This document shows, one piece after another, positions 51,413-59,359 of a stretch of 64,000 bases of DNA. Position 1 is the first letter of the stretch; each line of letters opens with the position of its first letter. A program made the translations under genes and the position numbers. The notes under the pieces are model-generated. The model made no database searches. It was not told the origin of the DNA and worked only from the letters and a program-made list of their open reading frames with translations. Source of the stretch: Runella sp. MFBS21 (GTDB lineage Bacteria > Bacteroidota > Bacteroidia > Cytophagales > Spirosomataceae); NCBI RefSeq assembly GCF_029433105.1, contig NZ_JARNTW010000007.1:186001-250000 (forward strand), read 5' to 3'.

Positions 51413-52919
51413 CCTTCAAGGCTTCGAAGACAGGATAGACACTGCCTGATTCGCTCATAATCCCCAACTCTCCGATGGTTCGGAACATCGTGACCGATGC
51501 TACTTCCGTATGTGCTAGATGTGACAAAAGCTTGGTAGCCCATTCTTTGGCAAAAGCTGTAGATTGACGCTTATCTATTTGATTTTCAATCGCCAAAACC
51601 ATATCAGCCGCCTGCGTAGCGTAAGGGTTGGCTCTTCTACAGAGGGCTATAAAAGAAATATGAACGGGTTTTTGATAAATGTTGTGGGCACTCTCCACCA
51701 AGTACTTCACTGTTTCGGTGTTTTCGAGTAGCGAGAGTTCGTCAAAAGCGTGTTCTTGAGGATCAAAAGAGCAGCTCACAAAATCTGCTTCTCCTGCCTC
51801 AAATCGGTTACGATTCAATTCCGTAAAATTATAATCGGTCCCAACTCCGATTTTTACTCCTGAAAGCTGCGTTTTGAGTTGGGGAATGTAATCAATAACA
51901 GCTTGAGAAGTCACGAGTTTTTGTGCTGACAACAACAGTAAATGCTTGATTTGTAGTCTGTTTTGTTGTAATACTCCTACAAAATCAGCAAGTTGAGATT
52001 CGAAATCATCATTTAAAGTCAACACTATTTCCAGTGGCAAACCTAAAAGCAGGGCCTTTTCTGCTTGACCTGAAAGATAAGAAATCCAATCTTTGTCAAA
52101 AAGAGTCAAATCAACCCGATAATGACTTAGCTTCAAAGTCTTGAGTATTTCAACACTCTCAGCCGACAATTCGTCTGTTTCGATAGCAGCTGCAATACCT
52201 ATGTTTACCGCTTGTTGTCGGAGCGCTGATTTTTGATTTAGGGCTTTGTCTTGAGGTTCTTTGCTTTTTGTTGCCAACCGAAAACTAACGCGCTGCCGCA
52301 CGGTATCGCCTTGGTGCAGTTGAACGGGAAACGGCTCAGACAAGGGTGTACAAAAAGTTTTGTAAGAAGCGTCGCCCCAATTGCGCTGGTCTTCGGTCTG
52401 AAATATATCTCCCTCACAATCAACCTTGTATACACACCCGTTGGCCGCTTGCCATTGCATAGATTTAATATCTAAAAAAGGGTCTTGTGGCGCAATGTAT
52501 CGCGGAAAATGGGTAGCTGTAGAAGAGCCACTTGGGTGAAAAATCGTAACAGGTTGCTCGGCTACGCCTTCAATTGGATGGAGAATACAAAAACCCGCTC
52601 GATTTTTTCGTACCGCTTGTAAGGCTTTGCCTTCAATGTTGAATACAATAGTGCCATTTTCATGCCCTTCGATGAAAGCTTTCCACTCAAAAATAGGCAC
52701 TTGATTTTTGTCTATGTTGTAAGACAAGTAGGATATTGAAAAGTGATTTTCTTGAGTATCAATCTTTTCTTCAACGATTTGAGTCGCAAAAGTACCCCAA
52801 TTGTGGTCGCGTAAGGCAAAGTAAATCATTCTTAATACTTCAGTATCTTCGTGGGTGATTTGCCGAACAAACCCGTTTTGGTAAAGAAGTCGAAAAGGCC
52901 CTGCTTGTAAAAATGGCAT
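51405..52919 (-). CDS. Conserved protein resembling D-apionate lactonase (ApnL)
   Basis: The 504-residue protein has no signal peptide. The N-terminal ~220 residues are beta-rich, opening GPFRLLYQNGFVRQITHEDTEVLRMIYFALRDHNWGTFATQIVEEKID. The second half reads like a TIM barrel (LSHYRVDLTLFDKDWISYLSG, IKHLLLLSAQKLVTSQAVIDYI, VKIGVGTDYNFTELNRNR, EADFVSCSFDPQEHAFDELSLLE, VHISFIALCRRANPYATQAADM). The 'LR.I.Y.A.RD..WGT' opening resembles proteins annotated as D-apionate lactonases, of apiose breakdown. That is a recollection, not a test; no other apionate gene is adjacent. The gene lies beyond the tandem hairpin array from its upstream neighbour. Confidence 0.6.
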   Translation of the reverse strand: MPFLQAGPFRLLYQNGFVRQITHEDTEVLRMIYFALRDHNWGTFATQIVEEKIDTQENHFSISYLSYNIDKNQVPIFEWKAFIEGHENGTIVFNIEGKALQAVRKNRAGFCILHPIEGVAEQPVTIFHPSGSSTATHFPRYIAPQDPFLDIKSMQWQAANGCVYKVDCEGDIFQTEDQRNWGDASYKTFCTPLSEPFPVQLHQGDTVRQRVSFRLATKSKEPQDKALNQKSALRQQAVNIGIAAAIETDELSAESVEILKTLKLSHYRVDLTLFDKDWISYLSGQAEKALLLGLPLEIVLTLNDDFESQLADFVGVLQQNRLQIKHLLLLSAQKLVTSQAVIDYIPQLKTQLSGVKIGVGTDYNFTELNRNRFEAGEADFVSCSFDPQEHAFDELSLLENTETVKYLVESAHNIYQKPVHISFIALCRRANPYATQAADMVLAIENQIDKRQSTAFAKEWATKLLSHLAHTEVASVTMFRTIGELGIMSESGSVYPVFEALKAR

Positions 52920-53000
52920 CGTAAAAAATTATTGGTTTAGATGCTGCGAAGATAAAAAACTAAAACGACTTCCAAGTTTTTACAAGCTAGAGTTTGATTA

Positions 53001-53610
53001 GACTTTCCAAGTTTCGAATTCGTAGTAGACAAACTTGGAAAGTCTCTGATTTGCCCGACTTTCCAAGGTTTCGAATTCGTAGTAGACAACCTTGGAAAGT
53101 CTCTGATTTGCCCGACTTTCCAAGGTTTTGAATTCGCAGTAGCCAAACTTGGAAAGTCTCCGACCTTGTCCGACTTTCCAAGTTTCGAATTCGCAGTAGA
53201 CAACCTTGGGAAGTCTCCACCTCGACTGACTTTCCAAGTTTTGAATTCGCACTAACCAAACTTGGGAAGTCTCCACCCTTGTCCGACTTTCCAAGGTTTT
53301 GAATTCGTAGTAAGCTAACTTGGAAAGTCTCCGACCTTGTCCGACTTTCCAAGTTTTGAATTCGCAATAACCAACCTTGGAAAGTCTCCACCCTGGCCGA
53401 CTTTCCAAGGTTTGAATTCGCAGTAGCCAAACTTGGGAAGTCTCTGACTTGCTTGACTTTCCAAGTTTCGAATTCGCAGTAGACAAACTGGGGAAGTCTC
53501 TGATTTGCCCGACTTTCCAAGTTTTGAATTCGCAGTAGCCAAACTTGGGAAGTCTCTGATTTGCTTGACTTTCCAAGTTTCGAATTCGCAGTAGACAAAC
53601 TTGGAAAGTC
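53001..53610. repeat. Tandem array of eleven ~57-bp hairpin units
   Basis: Eleven units start at 53001, 53057, 53114, 53172, 53228, 53285, 53343, 53399, 53455, 53511 and 53567. Each has arm GACTTTCCAAG(T/G)TT, a conserved central GAATTCG(C/T)A element, the complementary arm AAACTTGGAAAGTC, and a 12-13-nt spacer such as TCTGATTTGCCC. Period is 56-58 bp, so reading frame is not kept; all three minus frames are open for long stretches. The array lies between two minus-strand genes, 4 bp from the SRPBCC stop codon. Confidence 0.95.
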
Positions 53611-53614
53611 TAAA

Positions 53615-54049
53615 TTAAGGTTGTTCGGCTCTGGTTTTGAGTGCTTGATTCATTTTGACAAAGTTGTTGCGGGTATCGTTTCCGATTTGTTTCAGAATAA
53701 GCGAGCTCAATAACCCCGAGAAATTTTCGCCGTGAATAAGATTTATTTGATTTGGAGATATTTCTTCGATTTCGAAGTAATGATGCCCATCAAAAAGACC
53801 TTTTATCCACAGCGATCCCAGCCAATCAAAGTATTGGTTGGGTATGACACTCAACACTTTTGGCGTAAACACGATGGTTTTTGCGCCATTTTGTAGAGTA
53901 TTTTTGAGCTTTGTTCCCGCTTGAAGTTGTCCCTCACTTTGTACGATAAATGGATTCCAGACAGCGTAGTTTTCTAAATCAGCGAGGATATTCCAGACTT
54001 TTTCTTTGGAAGCATTAATGACGATTTCGGTTCTGATTTTGTGTTTCAT
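53615..54049 (-). CDS. SRPBCC (START-like) family protein
   Basis: The 144-residue protein has the SRPBCC pattern: TEIVINASKEKVWNILADLENYAVWNPFIVQSEGQLQAGTKLKNTL, FDWLGSLWIKGLFDGHHYFEIEEISPNQ, and an amphipathic C-terminal helix (LILKQIGNDTRNNFVKMNQALKTRAEQ). Such folds bind hydrophobic ligands or act as cyclases; the ligand is unknown. A Crp/Fnr regulator gene lies 87 bp upstream on the same strand. The tandem hairpin array begins directly after its stop codon, so the mRNA tail would be highly structured. Confidence 0.88.
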   Translation of the reverse strand: MKHKIRTEIVINASKEKVWNILADLENYAVWNPFIVQSEGQLQAGTKLKNTLQNGAKTIVFTPKVLSVIPNQYFDWLGSLWIKGLFDGHHYFEIEEISPNQINLIHGENFSGLLSSLILKQIGNDTRNNFVKMNQALKTRAEQP

Positions 54050-54136
54050 GACTGCAACATTTTGTTTTAATGATGTTGCAAAGGTAGCGTGCTCTATGCG
54101 CTCCTTCCATTAACAATTGTAAAGAAATGAGCCTTT

Positions 54137-54718
54137 CTAACGTTTTTGTTGTGCCAGGCGATTGCGGATGCGACTCATCGATACGGGCGTCATTCCCAAA
54201 TACGAAGCGATAATGTGATGCGGTACGCGAAGCAATAAGTCGCCGTTTTGTTCAACAAATTTTGCGTAGCGTTCTTCGGGGCTATCTAATAGAAATGAAG
54301 ACAAAATCTGCTGCGCATTGATAAAACGCTGTTCGGCTATTTTGCGAGTGAGGATATTGAATTTGGGTAGGACTTCGTAGAGTTCATTCATTTTAGGCTG
54401 AGTAATCACCAGTAAGTCTGAGTCTTCTAGGGTTTCGAGTGATTGAATACTGGGCGTTTGTCGCAAAAAACTATCATAACTACTCGCAAACAGATTTTCT
54501 CGAAAAAGATAAGCCGTGATTTCGTCACCGTCATTTTCGTAAAAAAGGCGCAACATCCCTTTGTTGATAAAATAAAGTTCGTTGGCTATTTGGCCGTGCT
54601 TGACAAGCGGAAACTTGCGGGGCACTTGTTTAAACACAAACGCACTTTCCAAAACTGATTTTTCACGGTCGGAGAGCGGCACAAATTGAGCCACTAAATA
54701 ATGTAAAGCGTCAAACAT
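54137..54718 (-). CDS. Crp/Fnr-family regulator
   Basis: The 193-residue protein has a cyclic-nucleotide-binding-type beta barrel (KFPLVKHGQIANELYFINKGMLRLFYENDGDEITAYLFRENLFASSYDSFL) and a C-terminal winged helix (HIIASYLGMTPVSMSRIRNRLAQQKR). The family senses diverse signals; no Fnr-type cysteines are visible, and the cAMP-contacting Arg/Ser pattern is incomplete, so the ligand is unknown. Many Bacteroidota carry several such proteins in this size range. It may regulate the SRPBCC gene downstream. Confidence 0.9.
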   Translation of the reverse strand: MFDALHYLVAQFVPLSDREKSVLESAFVFKQVPRKFPLVKHGQIANELYFINKGMLRLFYENDGDEITAYLFRENLFASSYDSFLRQTPSIQSLETLEDSDLLVITQPKMNELYEVLPKFNILTRKIAEQRFINAQQILSSFLLDSPEERYAKFVEQNGDLLLRVPHHIIASYLGMTPVSMSRIRNRLAQQKR

Positions 54719-55002
54719 AGAAGGTTATAAAAGGCATATGTATTTCTAGTATATTCTATACGTAGGAAGTTTCAAATAAAGCTAAAAGAAAAAACTGGCT
54801 TTCCTTACTATCTCAGCCCTAAAAAAGTGATATTATTGATAATCAATACATTATACTTTTTAAAGAACTTGCTGTATTCCCTCAACAAATTTAGGGTATT
54901 TGTGGCACTTCTATTTTCTAAAATTGTACTTTTTTGAGTGTGTATTTGGTCTATTGTTGTATTATTCCGAACTTTGCATAGATTTATTAACCAATTACGA
55001 CC

Positions 55003-55158
55003 ATGAACACACTTAATTTTCAGCATATTACTGCTTATTTTCATAACCTCAAACTGTCGAACTCATTCCGACATATCAATACCTTTATCGTACGTCACTC
55101 CACCATATTTGAAGCTTTGACTCGTACGGGTCAGCCTTTTGGAGGGAAAGTTTGCTAA
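55003..55158 (+). CDS. Possible 51-residue protein
   Basis: An ATG at 55003 opens a frame of 51 codons (MNTLNFQHITAYFHNLKLSN ... GQPFGGKVC) with a stop at 55156. The peptide is basic and soluble, with balanced composition. A promoter-like stretch (AACTTTG, near 54969) precedes it by about 30 bp. A longer minus-strand frame over 54808-55044 looks like chance. Without homologues I cannot be sure it is translated. Confidence 0.35.
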   Translation: MNTLNFQHITAYFHNLKLSNSFRHINTFIVRHSTIFEALTRTGQPFGGKVC

Positions 55159-55172
55159 TGCTTTCTAAGAAT

Positions 55173-55210
55173 TTAGACATTCTAAATTTTTGACAATTTG
55201 GAATGTCTAA
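55173..55210. repeat. Lone hairpin resembling the tandem array units
   Basis: TTAGACATTCTAAATT and AATTTGGAATGTCTAA (one T-G wobble) flank a 6-nt loop. The arms follow the same plan as the array units (AGACnTTCnAA ... TTnGAAnGTCT), with a different loop. Confidence 0.65.
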
Positions 55211-55313
55211 GCTTTGCTACTTATTGGTTCAAAACATTGACTCTACAAAATATACATATCTGAGGCCAAAGAATTGGTTTTCAAATGTCGTGATATTATT
55301 CCGACATATTCTT

Positions 55314-55322
55314 GGGGGGGGG
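55314..55322 (+). repeat. G9 homopolymer upstream of the PL8 gene
   Basis: Nine consecutive G bases lie 92 bp before the PL8 ATG, in a non-coding region. Long G runs are prone to length change during replication. Confidence 0.8.
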
Positions 55323-55413
55323 CTGGCTTAGATTTCAAACTTCTACCAAAGGCCAGGTTAGAAAAAGACTAGACATCACTTTTTTTAGTCTATCTTCTTC
55401 ACTCTTTTAATTT

Positions 55414-57570
55414 ATGAAATCCATTTCTAAAGTACTACTACTGTTTTTGTTGAAGCAGTTTTGTTTCGGACAAAGCAATGATTTTGTCACTATTAAACAG
55501 CGGATTGTCGGGGATTTGATGGCCGTCAAGGTCACTGATCAAAGTGTCGAGACAATTATGGCTAAGATGAACAACGACGGAAGTTTTCAGGGTATCAATT
55601 ATACCGATCTTAGTCGTACAGCGAGTTTCCCACACGGAGGTCATACGCGTGACTTGGTTGTTTTGGCAAAAGCCTACAAAACCCCTTCTTCCAAATTTTA
55701 TAGGGATAACAAGGTAAAGTCGCTGGTAGTGAAAGGATTAGAGTTTTGGGTCAAAAATGATTTTGTAGGGGACAATTGGCATGACAATCAAATTACCACT
55801 CCTACTAATCTTGGAAATTTGATGTTGGTGATAGGGGAGGAGCTACCCAAAGAACTCATCGAAAAGGCCCAACCGATGATTGGTCGTGCCAATATGAGCG
55901 CTTCGGGTGCACGCCCTAGCGGAGATAAAATAGTGATTGCAGGGATTTTGGCTAAAAACCTGATTTTTAAGGATAATTATGAAGAATTTGATAAAATCAT
56001 AAAAATCATTGAAGACGAAATCAAGTTTTCGACCGGAGAGCGCGGGATTCAGCATGACTATAGTTTTCATCACCGAGTAGATAGGGTCAACAACACCTCC
56101 TCCTATGGATACGGCAAATACGCCAATGCCTATGGCGAATGGTCTTATTATGTAGCAGGTAAGCGCTACGCTTTTTCTAAAACTAAAATCAATCAATTGA
56201 TAGATTATTACCTTGATGGCATCTATAAACAGATGGTGTATGGAGTATATGAAGATATTAGTGTCAAAAACCGCAGTATTTCCCAAAAAGTAGCCACTTT
56301 TCAACCTTATGGTACCCTCGAAATCGAACGGCTTTTTGTAAGCACAGATTACCGAAAAAAAGAGTTGGAAGAAATCATCAAGCTACGCAAAGGAGAAGCG
56401 CAACCTTCGGCCTCTTTTGCGAAGTTTTTTTGGCAAACCGAACACTTTGTTTTCCAAAGACCTCATTTTTATACGACGGTCAGAATGTTTTCGACCCGAA
56501 ATAGGAATATGGAAGAACCCTACAACGGACCCGGCAAAACGACTCATCATCGTGCTGACGGCACCAACTACCTCATGCTCAAAGGGGATGAATATCATAA
56601 TATTTGGGCGGTGTATGATTGGCAAAAAATATCGGGTACTACCATCCTTCAGAAAAAACAACTTCCTAGCCCTGAAGAAATTCAGAAAGACGGACTTACT
56701 GATTTTGTAGGAGCGGTGACAGACGGGATGTATGGAGCCGTAGTCTTTGATTTTAAAAGTCCTCATGACGGCACTGAGGCCAAAAAATCATGGTTCTTTT
56801 TTGATGAAGAGTACGTATGCTTGGGTACGGGTATCAAGGCCAAACCAAACTTTCCAGTGGTAACCACTCACAATCAAACCCTAATGCGTAGTGAGGTGAA
56901 GATAGCTCAAAACGGAACGGTCAGCACCTTGCCCAAGGGGAGTAGAACAGCCGAAAATGTAAAGTGGATTTTTCACGATAAAGTAGGCTATGTATTTCCA
57001 CAATCGGCTACTGTGCAAGTTTCTAATCAGTCCGAAACGGGAAGGTGGTCCGATATCACTGACCAAAAAAATATCAGCAAAGAACTCGTCAATGAAGATG
57101 TATTTAAGGTGTGGTTTGACCACGGCTCTAAACCTATCAACGCTTCTTATCAGTATATCGTAGTGCCAAATGTGACGTCGCAGCAACTAGAGGCGAGTAG
57201 TAGTAGTAATCGGGGTATTGAAATTTTGGCAAATACTGCTGATTTACAGGCCGTCAAGCACACTCAATTGAAAATAGTGCAATCTACTTTTTACAAAGCT
57301 GGGGAAGTAGAAATAGAGAAAGGTCGTAAACTAAAAATGGATAGCCAAGGTATGGCGTTGCTGAAGATGAAAGGTGATCGCCTTCAAGAACTGACTATAG
57401 CAGACCCATCTCGTAAGCTTAGTCGTATGGTGGTGACCGTGCCGGGTATTTATAAGAACAAAGGAGAAGGTTTTATCGCACTTCCGAACCTTTCACAAAA
57501 CCAAACCATTTTTTTGATTGACCTACCACAAGGTGTGTATTTAGGAAAAAGCGTGACACTGAAGTTATAG
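55414..57570 (+). CDS. Polysaccharide lyase family 8 (hyaluronate/chondroitin/xanthan lyase type)
   Basis: PL8 enzymes cleave uronic-acid polysaccharides by beta-elimination. The 718-residue protein has a signal peptide (MKSISKVLLLFLLKQFCFGQ), the helical toroid domain with the catalytic Asn region DNWHDNQITTPTNLG (residues ~120-134), the His region GIQHDYSFHHR (~210) and the Tyr region YGYGKYANAYGEW (~230), then beta-sandwich domains (NGPGKTTHHRADGTNYLMLKGDEYHNIWAVYDW). All three catalytic positions are kept. The substrate cannot be told. It stands alone: no SusCD or sulfatase gene is near, and a G9 tract precedes it. Confidence 0.93.
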   Translation: MKSISKVLLLFLLKQFCFGQSNDFVTIKQRIVGDLMAVKVTDQSVETIMAKMNNDGSFQGINYTDLSRTASFPHGGHTRDLVVLAKAYKTPSSKFYRDNKVKSLVVKGLEFWVKNDFVGDNWHDNQITTPTNLGNLMLVIGEELPKELIEKAQPMIGRANMSASGARPSGDKIVIAGILAKNLIFKDNYEEFDKIIKIIEDEIKFSTGERGIQHDYSFHHRVDRVNNTSSYGYGKYANAYGEWSYYVAGKRYAFSKTKINQLIDYYLDGIYKQMVYGVYEDISVKNRSISQKVATFQPYGTLEIERLFVSTDYRKKELEEIIKLRKGEAQPSASFAKFFWQTEHFVFQRPHFYTTVRMFSTRNRNMEEPYNGPGKTTHHRADGTNYLMLKGDEYHNIWAVYDWQKISGTTILQKKQLPSPEEIQKDGLTDFVGAVTDGMYGAVVFDFKSPHDGTEAKKSWFFFDEEYVCLGTGIKAKPNFPVVTTHNQTLMRSEVKIAQNGTVSTLPKGSRTAENVKWIFHDKVGYVFPQSATVQVSNQSETGRWSDITDQKNISKELVNEDVFKVWFDHGSKPINASYQYIVVPNVTSQQLEASSSSNRGIEILANTADLQAVKHTQLKIVQSTFYKAGEVEIEKGRKLKMDSQGMALLKMKGDRLQELTIADPSRKLSRMVVTVPGIYKNKGEGFIALPNLSQNQTIFLIDLPQGVYLGKSVTLKL

Positions 57571-57598
57571 AGGGCTAAGGTTCTCTAAAACAACCCGC

Positions 57599-57647
57599 AA
57601 AAAGCGAGAATTCCTAAAGTTTTTAATTTAGGAACTCTCGCTTTTTA
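57599..57647. terminator. Terminator after the PL8 gene
   Basis: AAAAGCGAGAATTCCTAAA and TTTAGGAACTCTCGCTTTT (one mismatch) surround an AT loop and end in a T-run, about 30 bp after the stop. Confidence 0.88.
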
Positions 57648-57830
57648 ATTTATTGATGCCATGAACTTGGAGTATATTATAATTATTTCAAAAATAAATT
57701 GTACTTTGTTTTTATTTTGTGTTTTATTATATTAAATTAAACGGCTACCATAGAAGCAGGTCAACAGACCATGACTATGGGAAATAACAAGGGTAAGTTC
57801 ACATTTATTTCATCTAAAACATCTAGATTT

Positions 57831-58373
57831 ATGAAAACTACGTTGTTTGCCCTGTTGATGATTATTGGCGCTTTCAGTGCTTGTAAAGAGGCCGATAGTA
57901 AAAACACTTCCTCAATGACCAAGATTGATGAAGAACGCGAAACCAAAGCGATTATGCAAACCATTGAAAACGAAACGGAATGTTTCTTCAAGGGAGATTA
58001 CAATTGTTGGAAAGAGAGTTTTGTTCATGCCAATTATGCTTTTCAAGTTTGGAGCAAAGATGGTTATTTTGACCCCAAAATAGGCTGGAATGAGGTAGAT
58101 GATAAGATAGGACGCTACATTGAGGACAATAAAATAGGAGTAGGGGGAAGCAACAATCCCAAGGTAATTCGAAAGGATATGATTGTGAAGTTTTTTGGCG
58201 ACAATGTAGCGTATTTGATTTGGAATCAGTACAATAGCGACAAAAAAATGAAACACTATACCCATAGTACCGAAACTCGAATCATGGAAAAGCAGGACGG
58301 TAAATGGAAGATTGTAAACGTGACGGCATTGTGGGATAGAAATCAGCCTATTCCATTTGATAGTTTACAGTGA
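57831..58373 (+). CDS. NTF2/SnoaL-like lipoprotein
   Basis: The 180-residue protein has a lipoprotein signal (MKTTLFALLMIIGAFSAC, lipidated Cys18) and one NTF2-like domain: IMQTIENETECFFKGDYNCWKESFVHANYAFQVWS, the middle strand VKFFGDNVAYLIWNQYN and the end STETRIMEKQDGKWKIVNVTALW. This is the shape of SnoaL/DUF4440-type domains, which bind or transform small molecules. The start is ATG 57831; the upstream frame from 57771 lacks a signal peptide. It has its own terminator downstream. Confidence 0.82.
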   Translation: MKTTLFALLMIIGAFSACKEADSKNTSSMTKIDEERETKAIMQTIENETECFFKGDYNCWKESFVHANYAFQVWSKDGYFDPKIGWNEVDDKIGRYIEDNKIGVGGSNNPKVIRKDMIVKFFGDNVAYLIWNQYNSDKKMKHYTHSTETRIMEKQDGKWKIVNVTALWDRNQPIPFDSLQ

Positions 58374-58383
58374 GTTATCACCC

Positions 58384-58412
58384 AAAAAGGGAAGGCACGC
58401 CTTCCCTTTTTT
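58384..58412. terminator. Bidirectional terminator between NTF2-like gene and kdsA
   Basis: AAAAAGGGAAGGC and GCCTTCCCTTTTT with a very short turn, between convergent genes. Confidence 0.9.
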
Positions 58413-58428
58413 GATGTCAATTATCTAG

Positions 58429-59280
58429 CTAAGCTAGTTCTTGAGCAGTAGCGCGGTATTTGACCTCTACATTGTGTAATTCAATAAGAGGCTTTAAAAA
58501 TTCTTCTAAGTAGTTGATGTCAAGCTGACTAGCAGCATCGCAAAGTGCTTCTGAAGGACAAGTGTGAGCTTCTACAAACAAGCCATCTACTCCCGCTGCC
58601 ACGCCTGCACGAGCAAGTACGGGCAGATATTCTCTTGCGCCACCTTTACTGTCTTTGGAAGGTATTCCGTATTTACGGATAGCGTGTGTCACGTCAAATA
58701 CAACCGGATAACCCGTTTTGTTCATATGATAAAAACTGCGGGGGTCTACGATAAGGTCGTTGTAGCCAAACGTATAGCCGCGTTCGGTTAAGATGATTTG
58801 CTCGTTGCCACTATCTTCAATTTTTTTGACGGGATGCTTCATGTTTTCTGGTGCCAAAAACTGTCCGTGTTTTAGGTTGACTACCTTGCCAGTTTTGGCG
58901 GCGGCTACTACAAGGGTAGTTTGCATACACAAGTAAGCTGGAATCTGTAATACATCCACCACCTCAGCTACGGGGGCGCATTGGTCAGGATAATGAACAT
59001 CCGTCAACAAGGTAAAGCCGAATTGCTCTTTCACTTTTGCCAAAATTTTCATTCCTGCCTCTAGCCCTGGCCCCATATAATAATCAAGACTGCTGCGATT
59101 GTCTTTCATGAATGAAGATTTATAAACAATCTTGATATTTAAGCGCTCTGAGATTTCTTTGAGACGCTCTGCTACGGTCATCATGATTTTTTCGTCTTCA
59201 ATGACACAAGGCCCCGAAATGAGAAACAACTCATCTGAACCACATTCAATATCGCCTACGCGAACGATTTTCTTTTGCAT
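58429..59280 (-). CDS. kdsA: 3-deoxy-8-phosphooctulonate synthase
   Basis: KdsA joins arabinose-5-phosphate and phosphoenolpyruvate to make KDO-8-phosphate, a precursor of lipopolysaccharide inner core. The 283-residue TIM-barrel protein has ISGPCVIEDEKIM (Cys25 in the metal position, so the metal-dependent class rather than the E. coli-type with Asn), YKSSFMKDNRSSLDYYMGPGLEAGMKIL, LLTDVHYP, LKHGQFLAPENMKHPVKKI, LTERGYTFGYNDLIVDPRSF, VFDVTHAIRKYG, and GLFVEAHTCPSEALCDAASQL. Its presence implies a lipopolysaccharide with KDO. Confidence 0.97.
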   Translation of the reverse strand: MQKKIVRVGDIECGSDELFLISGPCVIEDEKIMMTVAERLKEISERLNIKIVYKSSFMKDNRSSLDYYMGPGLEAGMKILAKVKEQFGFTLLTDVHYPDQCAPVAEVVDVLQIPAYLCMQTTLVVAAAKTGKVVNLKHGQFLAPENMKHPVKKIEDSGNEQIILTERGYTFGYNDLIVDPRSFYHMNKTGYPVVFDVTHAIRKYGIPSKDSKGGAREYLPVLARAGVAAGVDGLFVEAHTCPSEALCDAASQLDINYLEEFLKPLIELHNVEVKYRATAQELA

Positions 59281-59359
59281 TGTATTTGGATATTTTGGAC
59301 TACAAAGTTCGTTTTTTAGGCGTTACTACCGCCAATTATTACCGAAAAATTATACACAC

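Noticed and set aside
52937-53598. Long minus-strand reading frames of up to 203 codons across the repeat array
   Set aside because: All three minus frames are open because the units lack stops in any frame; unit lengths of 56-58 bp shift the frame, and the predicted peptides are just repeat translations.
53001-53610. CRISPR array
   Set aside because: The conserved part (about 44 bp) is much longer than the 12-13-nt spacers, and spacers repeat between units, so it is a tandem hairpin repeat.
53001-53610. Integron attC array
   Set aside because: Units are ~57 bp with no genes between them, and no tyrosine integrase gene is in the window.
54808-55044. 78-codon minus-strand frame
   Set aside because: Low-complexity AT-rich composition, no family, and it overlaps the better candidate on the plus strand at 55003.
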